The notes under the pieces were generated by a model. That model was not told where the DNA came from and searched no databases. It was given only the letters and a program-made list of their open reading frames with translations. Shown here piece after piece: positions 8,372 to 17,144 of a stretch of 64,000 nucleotides of DNA. Origin of the DNA: Thalassospira sp. ER-Se-21-Dark (GTDB taxonomy: Bacteria; Pseudomonadota; Alphaproteobacteria; Rhodospirillales; Thalassospiraceae); contig NZ_VDEZ01000001.1 in assembly GCF_017922435.1 (NCBI RefSeq), positions 682,001-746,000 on the forward strand. The letters are read 5' to 3'. The first letter of the stretch is position 1. Each line of letters begins with the position of its first letter. Both the position numbers and the translations under genes were made by a program.

Positions 8372-9292
8372 TTATGCGGATTTCAGTCGTGCTGTCATCT
8401 GGTGCAACAGGGCTGCTCCCCTCAAGCCGCCATCGCGGGCATGGGCGCCGGGCACCACCAGCGGCGCGTTATACCGCCCCAAGGCACGTTTTCGCACCCG
8501 GGTGTCGATCTCTGCGATCAGGGCCGTCTCGGATGCCAATCCGCCGCCCACCGGGACACAATCCGGATCGAGAACATTGACCATCAGTGCCAATTCTTGG
8601 GCAACCAGATCACAATAGATGTCGATAACCCGTGCTGCCTTGTCATCCCTGGCCAGCCATGCAGTTGTGATGTCGTGGCTTGCAGGTGCCTGATCATGGA
8701 GTTGCGCGTAAATCCGTTCAAGCCCGCGCGCCCCGCCCCAGCTATCAAGGCATCCTGTGCGCCCACAGCCGCAGGCAACCGCCGACAGGCCATGTTTGAT
8801 GAGGCTACCGGTGACATCATTGCCATGCCCCCATTCACCTCGGATACCGCTGTTGCCGCCAACGAACTGACCATCGAACATAATGCCGCCACCAACCCCG
8901 GTGCCAAGGATTATGGCAAAGACGGTGCGTGCGTTTTGGGCGGCACCTGTTGTTGCCTCGGCCAAGGCAAAACAATCGGCGTCATTTTCGACCAGAACAG
9001 GACGGTCCAGAATGGCTGAAAGCTCGGCCGCCAGCGGCCAATCCTTGATGGCCGGAATATTGGCAGAAATAACCGACCCGGTTTGCGGATCCATCCCACC
9101 GGCAAGACTGATGCCGACCGGGCATCTACCATATTGCTCATCGGCCTCATGCACATAACCCGCCAGAGTTTTGACAAAGGCATCGCGGTCATCACGCGGT
9201 GTCGATGCCTTGCGATGAAGCACCATCGCCCCACCCGCATCAAAAACACCGAACTCGATATTCGAGCCCCCTATGTCAAAGGCATATTGCAT
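8372..9292 (-). CDS. ROK-family sugar kinase (N-acetylglucosamine kinase-like)
   Basis: 306 aa. ATG at 9292 is chosen because it places the phosphate-binding motif DIGGSNIEFGVFD at the N-terminus and has GGAAAG upstream. The middle carries VENDADCFALAEA with the catalytic Asp, GTGVGGG, the substrate-loop ExGH variant GEWGHG, and the ROK zinc motif CGCGRTGCLDSWGG. ROK kinases phosphorylate glucose, fructose, mannose, N-acetylmannosamine or N-acetylglucosamine. The match looks closest to NagK, but sugar specificity is not certain. It has no sugar-transport neighbours and looks like a single gene. Confidence 0.9.
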   Translation of the reverse strand: MQYAFDIGGSNIEFGVFDAGGAMVLHRKASTPRDDRDAFVKTLAGYVHEADEQYGRCPVGISLAGGMDPQTGSVISANIPAIKDWPLAAELSAILDRPVLVENDADCFALAEATTGAAQNARTVFAIILGTGVGGGIMFDGQFVGGNSGIRGEWGHGNDVTGSLIKHGLSAVACGCGRTGCLDSWGGARGLERIYAQLHDQAPASHDITTAWLARDDKAARVIDIYCDLVAQELALMVNVLDPDCVPVGGGLASETALIAEIDTRVRKRALGRYNAPLVVPGAHARDGGLRGAALLHQMTARLKSA

Positions 9293-9411
9293 GCTTAACT
9301 TTCCACGAACTGTCCTGCTATCGGGATACACCAGCCTAGAGTACGTCGCAAAAAGAAACGGCACCAGCCGGGTCAGGCAGATGCCGTTAATGTGTCAAAG
9401 ATCGCGTGAGC

Positions 9412-10671
9412 CTAGCTACGCAGGCGTGCCGCCAGATCATCGTAGGACGGCATTTGATCGACCGGACCAAGGGCCGTCACAGTCGGTGTGCCATCCAGCA
9501 ATGCCTTGCCCGAACGACGCACGCTCTCAAGATCAACACCGTCGATCTTTTCAACGATTTCTTCCATGCTTTGCGGGCGGCCGAAAATCTGGATCTGACG
9601 GGCCAGTGTTTCACAGCGACCGGAATTGCTTTCCATCGCCATGACCACAGATGCCTTAAGCTGTGCACGTGCACGTGCGACTTCTTCCTCGGTCAGATCC
9701 TCGGTCGCGCGGACCAGTTCATCACACATGACCGGCATCAATTCGCCAACGTCATTGGCACCAGTTCCGGCATAGATCGAGAACAAGCCACCATCGACAT
9801 AGTGCGACGAGAAGCTGTAGACCGAATAGACCAGCCCGCGCTTTTCGCGGATTTCCTGGAACAGGCGCGATGACATGCCACCACCCAGAAGAGTGTTGAA
9901 CACCTGCAGATCATAGAAGCTGTCATCGGTGTAGGACACGGTCGGCAGACCAAAGATCACATGCACCTGTTCAAGCTTGCGGTTTTCGATCCGGCTGCCG
10001 CCTTCGTATTTAAGCGGCTCCATCTCGTGATCTTCATGGGCCGGAAGGCTGTCGAACTTTTTGGCCACCATATCGACAACGCGGTTATGCTCGACCTTGC
10101 CCGATGCCGAAAACACCATGCGTTTCGGGCTGTACCGGCGTGACATGAAATCAAACAAATGGTCGCGGCTGAGCGACGATACATTTTCCGGACTGCCAAG
10201 GATCGAACGCCCCAGCGCCTGATTTGGCAGGGCGGTTTCCTGGAAATAATCGAAAATGATGTCATCAGGCGTGTCATTGGCCTGACCGATTTCCTGCAGG
10301 ATGACCTGACGTTCGCGTTCAAGTTCCTTTGCATCCAATGTGGAATGCTGAAGGATGTCGGCAATCACATCAATCGCCAGTTCCTGATCTTCATGCAGGA
10401 CCTTGCAATAATAGGCCGTGTTCTCGCGCGAGGTATAGGCATTCATCTGCCCGCCGACTGCTTCGATTTCTTCGGAAATCTGAAGCGCTGAACGACGACG
10501 CGTGCCCTTGAACGCCATATGTTCAAGCATATGAGAAATGCCGTTAATGTCGGGCGTCTCGTTACGCGCCCCGACATCAACCCACGTGCCCAAAGCAACC
10601 GACTGCACATGATCAAGGCGGTCAGTCGCGACAATCATTCCATTGTCAAGCTGGGTGAGCTCGACTGTCAT
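9412..10671 (-). CDS. M16-family zinc metalloprotease (processing-peptidase-like)
   Basis: 419 aa, the usual single-chain length for bacterial MPP-beta-like M16 proteins. The inverted zinc motif HxxEH appears as HMLEH (about residues 47-51) with the downstream Glu in the ENTAYYCKVL/ELAIDVIADIL region. The C-terminal half is the inactive repeat domain (RGLVYSVYSFSSHYVDGG). It follows thrC by 47 bp on the same strand. The thrC-M16 pairing near the oxidase cluster is common in alphaproteobacteria. It probably cleaves small peptides; no signal peptide is seen. Confidence 0.93.
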   Translation of the reverse strand: MTVELTQLDNGMIVATDRLDHVQSVALGTWVDVGARNETPDINGISHMLEHMAFKGTRRRSALQISEEIEAVGGQMNAYTSRENTAYYCKVLHEDQELAIDVIADILQHSTLDAKELERERQVILQEIGQANDTPDDIIFDYFQETALPNQALGRSILGSPENVSSLSRDHLFDFMSRRYSPKRMVFSASGKVEHNRVVDMVAKKFDSLPAHEDHEMEPLKYEGGSRIENRKLEQVHVIFGLPTVSYTDDSFYDLQVFNTLLGGGMSSRLFQEIREKRGLVYSVYSFSSHYVDGGLFSIYAGTGANDVGELMPVMCDELVRATEDLTEEEVARARAQLKASVVMAMESNSGRCETLARQIQIFGRPQSMEEIVEKIDGVDLESVRRSGKALLDGTPTVTALGPVDQMPSYDDLAARLRS

Positions 10672-10718
10672 ATAGCATTACTCCTGTTTCGCATTCTTTT
10701 CCCAACCATGGCTGGTCT

Positions 10719-12116
10719 TCAGGCTGCACGCCGGTTCTTGCGGACATGCGCCATCAAGGCCGCCACATCGTTGGACATTGGTTCGACCTTTTCAGGCCGG
10801 TCATATAGATCAGAAAGACGCGGCGGCAAGTCCGGGTAGATGCCCGACGCCTGCTTGACCGCATCCGGGAATTTCGCCGGATGTGCAGTTGCCAGTGCCA
10901 CCATCGGCACCGATTTGTCCCGATTGCACTGGCGGCCTGACACGATGCCGATCACCGAATGCGGGTCCACCAGTTCGCCACTGGTTGCCAACACATCCTT
11001 GATTGCCGCCTTGGTTTCTTCGTCATCCAGTCGATAGCCATCGAAATGTTCACGCGCGCGGCCAAACTGGCCCTGCGACATTTCCATAACACCGGTTTCA
11101 CGGAACTTGGTCAGCATCTCGGCAATCGCAAGTCCATCACGATCATAAAGATCAAACATCAGACGCTCAAAATTCGAGCTGACCTGAATATCCATCGACG
11201 GGCTAAGCGACGGCTCAACGCCTTCCATCTTCATGGTCCCGGTTTCAAAGAAGCGGGCAAGGATGTCATTGCGATTGGCACCAACCACGAACTGCTTGAT
11301 CGGAAGGCCCATCTGCATGGCGGCATAACCGGCATAAACATTGCCAAAGTTGCCCGACGGCACCGAGAAGGAAATTTCGCGTTCCGGCGAGCCAAGCTGC
11401 ACACCCGCCCAGAAGTAATAGGCGATCTGGCACATGATGCGCGCCCAGTTGATCGAATTCACCGCCGACAGGCCAACTTCATCGCGGAAGCCATGATCAT
11501 TAAACAGCGCCTTGACCAGATCCTGGCAGTCATCAAACGATCCTTCGACCGCAACGTTGTGCACATTGTCCGACAGGATGGTCGTCATCTGACGACGCTG
11601 CACTTCCGAAACGCGGCCTTTGGGATGCAGGATGAAGATGTCGATATTTTCACGATCACGGCAGGCCTCAATCGCGGCCGACCCGGTATCACCCGACGTC
11701 GCCCCCACAATCGTGATCCGCTCGCCGCGTTTGGCCAGAACATGATCAAACAGGCGACCAACCACCTGAAGCGCATAGTCCTTGAACGCCAGCGTCGGGC
11801 CATGGAACAGCTCCATCACCCAGTCATTCGGGCCAAGCTGCTTAAGCGGTGCGACCGCTTCGTGATCAAAGCCGCTATAAGTGTCTTCGAGAATGGTCTT
11901 AAGGGCGTCGTCATCAACAGTGCCGGCAACAAACGGCTGGATGACTTTGAAGGCCACTTCGGCATAAGTCAGAGTTCGCAGCGCACGAATGTCATCCTTG
12001 GAAAAGGTCGGCCAGGTTTCGGGAACATAAAGCCCACCGTCACGGGCCAGACCGGCAAGAAGAACTTCATCGAACGGCAAAACGGGGGCGCTTCCCCGCG
12101 TGCTGACATAGCGCAC
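10719..12116 (-). CDS. thrC: Threonine synthase
   Basis: 465 aa PLP enzyme converting O-phosphohomoserine to threonine. A GTG start at 12116 with AGGAG 8 bases upstream gives the family N-terminus VRYVSTRG; the longer upstream extension is not family-like. Motifs are LKQLGPNDWVMELFHGPTLAFKD, with the PLP lysine at the end, and GATSGDTGSAA for phosphate binding, as in long (class II) ThrC proteins. The partner thrB lies at 34515, so the threonine genes are split. Confidence 0.96.
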   Translation of the reverse strand: MRYVSTRGSAPVLPFDEVLLAGLARDGGLYVPETWPTFSKDDIRALRTLTYAEVAFKVIQPFVAGTVDDDALKTILEDTYSGFDHEAVAPLKQLGPNDWVMELFHGPTLAFKDYALQVVGRLFDHVLAKRGERITIVGATSGDTGSAAIEACRDRENIDIFILHPKGRVSEVQRRQMTTILSDNVHNVAVEGSFDDCQDLVKALFNDHGFRDEVGLSAVNSINWARIMCQIAYYFWAGVQLGSPEREISFSVPSGNFGNVYAGYAAMQMGLPIKQFVVGANRNDILARFFETGTMKMEGVEPSLSPSMDIQVSSNFERLMFDLYDRDGLAIAEMLTKFRETGVMEMSQGQFGRAREHFDGYRLDDEETKAAIKDVLATSGELVDPHSVIGIVSGRQCNRDKSVPMVALATAHPAKFPDAVKQASGIYPDLPPRLSDLYDRPEKVEPMSNDVAALMAHVRKNRRAA

Positions 12117-12302
12117 TAGACCTGCTCCTGCATAAGGCGAATATCGGTTGCGTGCATTTGGGCACAAATCGCCCCCAAACAACACGCCAAAGCCTGATTT
12201 AGTGAGGGTTTGAGCAGATATAGTCAAGGGACAATCCAGCAAGCCTGCCGTGCTTTACGCATTATCGCGCAAGCCACGGCCCCACCCCGCATTCAGCCCA
12301 CC

Positions 12303-12722
12303 CTAACCGTCAAGCGGGATGCCATGTTCCTTGAGCTTCGACTCAGCCAATGCCGCCCGGCGCACAACCGTGCGGTAGTTGCCCAGGAGGATTCGCAAAA
12401 CGGCTTTGATAAACCGGTCCGACCCCGACATTTTCTTTTCAAATGTCTGGCGGCTGATCGCGATCAGAACAGTACGTTCTTTCGCCCGGGCAGAGGCCAT
12501 GCGCGGCTGGTTGTCGACAAGCGCGAGTTCACCAAAAAGACCACCGGCCTCGATCGAGCCGAGAATAACCTCTTTGCCTTCGCCCAGCGTCTTGAAGATT
12601 TCGACTTTGCCTTCCTGCACGACATAGGCAGCGTTTCCAGGCTTTCCTTCCCGGAAAATAACCTGATCGATGGCAAAGACCTGCCGGTCCATCACCTTCT
12701 TGTTGCCGTCGGTTATGCCCAT
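12303..12722 (-). CDS. Stand-alone cyclic-nucleotide-binding domain protein
   Basis: 139 aa consisting of little more than one cNMP-binding beta-roll: IFREGKPGNAAYVVQEGKVEIFK, GEVILGSIEAGGLFGELALVD with the phosphate-binding cassette FGELAL-x5-PRMASARA, and a C-terminal helix. It has no Crp-type helix-turn-helix or enzymatic domain, so it is not a transcription factor by itself. ATG 12722 is the only start before an upstream in-frame stop; its SD is poor. The Arg in PRMASA is consistent with real cAMP/cGMP binding. The effector partner is unknown. Confidence 0.82.
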   Translation of the reverse strand: MGITDGNKKVMDRQVFAIDQVIFREGKPGNAAYVVQEGKVEIFKTLGEGKEVILGSIEAGGLFGELALVDNQPRMASARAKERTVLIAISRQTFEKKMSGSDRFIKAVLRILLGNYRTVVRRAALAESKLKEHGIPLDG

Positions 12723-12837
12723 GTGTTTGCAGAGCCCATGAAAGGTTTGGGAACTTCTTGTCCCGAAGATCGATGGCCGCGTGTATCACCGATCAATAAA
12801 TCAATGCTAGCAGATTGCCGGGCCCATTCAATTGAAT

Positions 12838-14325
12838 TTACTGGCCGTACCTATTCTCAAGATGGGTCCTGAAAGCATCCACGCCAAGTGGCTTTCCGGT
12901 CGCGTCCTCAAGGATGGCATCGGTGGATTTTCTTGAGGCCTGACTGTGAATGTTTGCGCGAAGCCAGCCCATCAACGGGGCGAAATCACCACGCGACAAT
13001 GCGTTGGGTATTTCAGGGTTGGATTCCTTGGCCGCGGCAAAGATTTGCGCTGCCGCCATCGCCCCTAACGTATAGGTCGGGAAATATCCCCATGCACCCG
13101 ATGGCCAGTGGATATCCTGCATGCAGCCATTGCGGTCATCTTCGGGAACAATGCCCAGAAGTTTTTGCATCAATTCGTTCCAGGCGCCAGGCAGATCAGC
13201 AAGCTTCATGTCGCCTTCGATCAGCGCGCGTTCCAACCGATAGCGGAAGATCACATGCGCCGGATAGGTCACCTCATCGGCATCAACACGGATCAGGCCC
13301 GGCTCAACGCGGGTATAAAGGCGATGCAGGTTTGCGGCCCCCCACGCGGCGTTGTCACCGCCAAAGGCTTCCTTGAATACCGGTCCGGCATAGGCCAGGA
13401 ATTCTTCCGACCGGCAGGCCTGCATTTCCACCAGAAGCGACTGGCTTTCATGCATCGTCATGCCACGCGCCTTGCCCACAGGCTGGTTTTGCCAATCGTT
13501 GGGCAATCCGCGCTCATACATGGCATGGCCGGTTTCGTGCAGGACCCCCATGATGGCGGAGGTAAAATCATTCTCGTCATAGCGCGTGGTCAAACGCACA
13601 TCTTCCGGAATGCCGCCACAGAACGGATGATGGGAAATATCCAGCCGCCCATGATCAAAATCGAAACCAACCGCCTTCATCAGATCAAGGCCAATCCGGT
13701 TTTGGGTTTCAATCGGGAACGGGCCGGTTGGTTTAACCGGCTTGTCTTCGGATTTCTGGCGTTCGATCACATCGGCGGTAAAATCGGGCAGGAAGCTTTC
13801 AAGCTCGGCAAACAGGCTATCAATCCGATCAGAGCGCATCATCGGATCATACTGATCCAGCAGCGCATCATATACCGAGGTGCCCAATGCCTCTGCCTTG
13901 GCTTTGCCCGCCTCAATCGACAGATCAAGCACTTCCTGCAAGTGCGGAAGGAGCCCTTTGAAATCGTTGTCGGCGCGCGCCTTGCGCCAAGCCACTTCAC
14001 AGCGGGTTTCCGCACGTGACATTTTCTCCACCAGATCGACGGGCACCGCCGTGCCGTGAACCCATGCGCGCTTCATCTCCGCCAGGTTGGCCTGTTGCCA
14101 ATCATCAAGGCGCTCGCTTTCCGCACTGCTGATCAAATCACCCAGATCCAGCGCATTGATCAGTTCGTTCTCCAGAACACTCAGCGTTGCCAACTGTTCA
14201 GAACGGGCATCTGCACCGCCGTCCGGCATGATCACAGCCATATCCCAGTGCAACATCCCGCCAATACCGGACAGGACACTCATGCGGTGAAAACGGGCTT
14301 CGAGCTTTTTATACGCTTCGGTCAT
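12838..14325 (-). CDS. M32-family metallocarboxypeptidase
   Basis: 495 aa, matching Thermus carboxypeptidase Taq-type enzymes, which remove C-terminal residues in the cytoplasm. The zinc motif HExxH is HETGH at residues 263-267, followed by HESQSLLVE with the third ligand, and the family segments DVRLTTRYDENDF, GLIRVDADEVTYP and YTLGAMAAAQIF are all present. It sits between SURF1 and the cNMP-binding gene, separating the oxidase cluster from thrC. No link to either neighbour is apparent. Confidence 0.95.
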   Translation of the reverse strand: MTEAYKKLEARFHRMSVLSGIGGMLHWDMAVIMPDGGADARSEQLATLSVLENELINALDLGDLISSAESERLDDWQQANLAEMKRAWVHGTAVPVDLVEKMSRAETRCEVAWRKARADNDFKGLLPHLQEVLDLSIEAGKAKAEALGTSVYDALLDQYDPMMRSDRIDSLFAELESFLPDFTADVIERQKSEDKPVKPTGPFPIETQNRIGLDLMKAVGFDFDHGRLDISHHPFCGGIPEDVRLTTRYDENDFTSAIMGVLHETGHAMYERGLPNDWQNQPVGKARGMTMHESQSLLVEMQACRSEEFLAYAGPVFKEAFGGDNAAWGAANLHRLYTRVEPGLIRVDADEVTYPAHVIFRYRLERALIEGDMKLADLPGAWNELMQKLLGIVPEDDRNGCMQDIHWPSGAWGYFPTYTLGAMAAAQIFAAAKESNPEIPNALSRGDFAPLMGWLRANIHSQASRKSTDAILEDATGKPLGVDAFRTHLENRYGQ

Positions 14326-14390
14326 GGGAACTCCTGCGCGGGCAGTCCGACTGCTGTCCGCAAAATATCAGTCAACTGGTGGCGACAAGA

Positions 14391-15122
14391 TCAGGCTTGC
14401 GCGTCTTTTTCGTCATCGCTGCTCGGGCGGCGGTGATAAAGGACAAACATCACGATCAGGGTAAGTGCCAGGCTATACCAGGTGATGGCATATTCCAGAT
14501 GGTTGTTGGGCAACTCCACCTTGGCCTGCCCACCAATCGGCAATCCGCCGGGGACAGGCGTATCATCGAGTTCGAGATAATATGGACTGGCAAGGTCAGC
14601 ACCGGTATCTTCGGCCATGTGATTGACATCAACATAGAACCACTGATTCCGGATCGCGTCATTTTCCGGCTGTGCCCAGTGCTTTTCGCTTGGCAGACGC
14701 AAAACACCCGATACACGCACAGGGCCCTCGATCAGGCTGTCGGGGCGGGTTTCAGGTTCGCGGTAATCCTGGGGCACCCAGCCGCGATTGACCAAAATGA
14801 TGCGGCCATCTTCCTGTTCAAGCGGTGTGATCAACTGAAAGCCGACATTGCCGCGCCGGGTGCGCGCCATCAGGTATTTTTCCTGATCGTTCAGGTAACG
14901 ACCTTCGGCATAGGCCGCGCGAAATGCCATATCGGGGTCAAGGATGGTATCGGTCGGCACGGCAATTGGTGGCATTTGTGCCTGCGCCTGGCGCATTTCG
15001 ATCAGGTCTTTTTTCCAGAACAGTCTGTCAACCTGCCAGGAACCAAGCCCCAAAAGAATGATCAGAGACAGTCCGGCGGAAATTTTCATCGCCAGACTGG
15101 GACGCGTTTTAAGAAGTGGCAT
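14391..15122 (-). CDS. SURF1-family cytochrome oxidase biogenesis protein
   Basis: 243 aa inner-membrane protein with one TM at each end (about 14-32 and 210-230) enclosing a periplasmic domain, the SURF1 topology. Family motifs are GLGSWQVDRLFWK near the N-terminus and NRGWVP at about residues 133-138. SURF1 assists heme a insertion into subunit I of aa3 oxidases. It is the last gene of the oxidase cluster and starts 6 bp after the DUF983 gene stop, so it is cotranscribed. Confidence 0.93.
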   Translation of the reverse strand: MPLLKTRPSLAMKISAGLSLIILLGLGSWQVDRLFWKKDLIEMRQAQAQMPPIAVPTDTILDPDMAFRAAYAEGRYLNDQEKYLMARTRRGNVGFQLITPLEQEDGRIILVNRGWVPQDYREPETRPDSLIEGPVRVSGVLRLPSEKHWAQPENDAIRNQWFYVDVNHMAEDTGADLASPYYLELDDTPVPGGLPIGGQAKVELPNNHLEYAITWYSLALTLIVMFVLYHRRPSSDDEKDAQA

Positions 15123-15128
15123 GAAGGG

Positions 15129-15494
15129 TCAGTCCTGTTCGGATGTCGATCGGTGGCGGTATTGCAGCGCCACCATGATGCCTTTAAGCGGCCTTAGCAA
15201 GACCAGCGTCAAACCAATGATCACCGGTCCCCACACAACCGCGTGCAGCCAGAGTGGAGGCATATAGGTCATTTCGACCCATAGCGCCATCGGCACCACC
15301 AGAAATCCGAGAATAAAGATGATGAAAACAGCCGGACCATCACCGGAATCATGGCCGCGCAAATCCAGTCCGCAAATCTCGCAGGTTTCACGTACGGTCA
15401 AATAGCCCGAAAACAACTTTCCCCCACCGCAGCGGGGGCATTTGCATGCCAACCCGGTACGAATGGGGGAAAGGTTTGGATAATAATCATCCAT
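15129..15494 (-). CDS. DUF983 membrane protein of the oxidase cluster
   Basis: 121 aa. Two CxxC pairs form a small zinc-ribbon-like N-terminal part (CKCPRCGGGKLF, then CEICGLDLRGHDSGDGP), followed by two TM segments (about 55-75 and 80-103). DUF983 proteins often sit between coxC and surf1 in alphaproteobacteria, but their role is not established; a part in oxidase assembly is inferred. I choose ATG 15494 because AGGTGA lies upstream; a GTG at 15509 has no SD. Confidence 0.85.
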   Translation of the reverse strand: MDDYYPNLSPIRTGLACKCPRCGGGKLFSGYLTVRETCEICGLDLRGHDSGDGPAVFIIFILGFLVVPMALWVEMTYMPPLWLHAVVWGPVIIGLTLVLLRPLKGIMVALQYRHRSTSEQD

Positions 15495-15520
15495 GATCTT
15501 TTGTGTCACCTGACGAGGGC

Positions 15521-16321
15521 TTATTCGCCACCCCAGATGTAAACGGCAAAGAACAGGAACAGCCAGACAACGTCAACGAAGTGCCAGTACCAGGCTGCTG
15601 CTTCGAGACCAAAATGATGGTCTGGCTTGAAGCCGTCCTTGATTGCGCGCACGAGGCAAACCGCCAGGAACACCGTTCCGACAAACACGTGGAAACCATG
15701 GAAACCGGTCGCCATGTAGAAGGTCGAGGAATAGATGTTGTCAGAGAAGCCAAATGCCGCGTGGCTATATTCATATGCCTGCAGGAACAGGAAGATGACG
15801 CCAAGACCAACGGTCAGTGCCAGACCCTGAACAAGGTCCTTTTTCTTACCTTCCAGGATGCCATGATGCGCCCAGGTCAGGGTGCAACCTGACAGCAGCA
15901 GGATCAGGGTGTTCAGGAACGGCAGATCCCACGGATCAAGCACTTCAACGCCTGCGGGCGGCCATTCGGTCACGCCGGGGCTGAAGATCACAAACGCGTT
16001 GTGGAAGAATGCCCAGAAGAAGGCGACAAAGAACATCACCTCGGATGCGATGAACAGCGACATCCCGTAACGCAGGCCGATTTGAACGACCTTGTTATGA
16101 TAGATGTGTGATTCGCTGATCACGTTGCTCCACCAACGGAACATCACAAACAGAATGCCTGCAATGCCGATCGCCGCCAGCCAGAAGTCGGCCGGCGCAC
16201 GGTCCGAATGCATGAACATGACCATACCACCGGTGAAAAGACCGGCGGACGCCGCAGCCACCAGCGGCCACGGGCTCGGGTCTACCAGGTGGAACGGATG
16301 CTTTTGTGCATGATCACTCAT
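15521..16321 (-). CDS. ctaE: Cytochrome c oxidase subunit III
   Basis: 266 aa with seven hydrophobic segments, typical of subunit III of aa3-type oxidases. Diagnostic motifs are HPFHLVDPSPWP at the N-terminus, EVMFFVAFFWAFFH in the middle and ATGFHGFHVFVGT near residue 205, with the FHVDVVWLF-type end (WHFVDVVWLFLF). AGGGGGGCAAGGA precedes the ATG. It follows ctaG in the oxidase operon. Subunit III stabilises the binuclear centre during turnover. Confidence 0.97.
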   Translation of the reverse strand: MSDHAQKHPFHLVDPSPWPLVAAASAGLFTGGMVMFMHSDRAPADFWLAAIGIAGILFVMFRWWSNVISESHIYHNKVVQIGLRYGMSLFIASEVMFFVAFFWAFFHNAFVIFSPGVTEWPPAGVEVLDPWDLPFLNTLILLLSGCTLTWAHHGILEGKKKDLVQGLALTVGLGVIFLFLQAYEYSHAAFGFSDNIYSSTFYMATGFHGFHVFVGTVFLAVCLVRAIKDGFKPDHHFGLEAAAWYWHFVDVVWLFLFFAVYIWGGE

Positions 16322-16406
16322 TCCTTGCCCCCCTCAATCCTTACAAAAGAAACTCTAAGTTCGCTTTGTTAACCAAAGACCGTCCAGTCCACGAAACCGT
16401 GTTCTG

Positions 16407-16997
16407 TCAGCCTCCCTGATCTTCGTTCCCGTCATTTGCTTCCACCGATGCCTCGGATTTGAAGAAAGTGTATGACAGGGTAATCGTCTTCACGTCCTGG
16501 GTATTGATGTCGTCGGCAATCGCCGGATCGACATAGAAACTGACCGGCATGTCAACGCGCTCGCCCGGTTGAAGGGTTTGCTCGTCAAAACAGAAACATG
16601 CGATCTTGCTGAAATACTGCCCGGCTTTGAGCGGCGTCACATTATAGACAGCCTGACCGGTGATCGGCTTGACCGACATGTTTTCGGCCACGTAATGGGC
16701 CAGATTATCTTCCCCCAGACGCACCGTGATTTCACGCTGTTCGGGTTTGAACTGCCACGGCAAGCCGGAATTCACATCGGCGTTGAACCGGACCTTGATG
16801 GTCTTTTCCGAGACTTCAACGCCGGTGTCTTTGCCCACCTGCGGCGTCCCGCCAAAGCCGGTAACCTGACAGAACAGTTCATAAAGCGGTACAGATGCAT
16901 AGGACAGACCAATCATGCCGCCAACGACGACAACACAGCTCAGCAAAACCCGCTTGTTGCGTGCCTTGATACTATCTGTGTGTTTCTGATCAGCCAT
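16407..16997 (-). CDS. ctaG: Cytochrome c oxidase assembly protein CtaG/Cox11
   Basis: 196 aa with one N-terminal TM (about 18-36) and a periplasmic immunoglobulin-like copper-binding domain. It delivers copper to the CuB site of subunit I. The hallmark CFCF motif is present (KIACFCFDEQTL), as are YELFCQVTGFGGT just after the TM and the DMPVSFYVDP segment. AGGAAACC precedes ATG 16997. The CoxF-like gene stops 6 bp upstream. Confidence 0.97.
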   Translation of the reverse strand: MADQKHTDSIKARNKRVLLSCVVVVGGMIGLSYASVPLYELFCQVTGFGGTPQVGKDTGVEVSEKTIKVRFNADVNSGLPWQFKPEQREITVRLGEDNLAHYVAENMSVKPITGQAVYNVTPLKAGQYFSKIACFCFDEQTLQPGERVDMPVSFYVDPAIADDINTQDVKTITLSYTFFKSEASVEANDGNEDQGG

Positions 16998-17003
16998 GGT
17001 TTC

Positions 17004-17144
17004 CTAGCTCATCTTCAAAATCGTGATCGCAAAGAACAGGACGATCAGGCTGGTCAGGATAACCAGAAAGGCCCAGTTCTTCTTTTTGCGCTTGGCATAG
17101 AACGCGTCGAGTTCCGCCTTGTTCATTTTGGGTTCCTCACTCAT
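17004..17144 (-). CDS. CoxF-like single-TM oxidase cluster peptide
   Basis: 46 aa: a charged cytoplasmic N-terminus (KAELDAFYAKRKKKNW) and one TM segment (WAFLVILTSLIVLFFAITIL). Its ATG overlaps the ctaB stop by 4 bp (ATGA), and it ends 6 bp before ctaG. A small protein at exactly this place, named CoxF in several alphaproteobacteria, is conserved; its function is not established. It is short enough to be missed by gene callers. Confidence 0.82.
   Translation of the reverse strand: MSEEPKMNKAELDAFYAKRKKKNWAFLVILTSLIVLFFAITILKMS

Noticed and set aside
10959-12119. 386-codon plus-strand frame opposite thrC
   Set aside because: Fully antisense to a certain thrC; peptide lacks recognisable motifs. 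Long antisense frames arise from the codon bias of the real gene.
13108-14019. 303-codon plus-strand frame opposite the M32 peptidase
   Set aside because: Antisense shadow of a certain gene.
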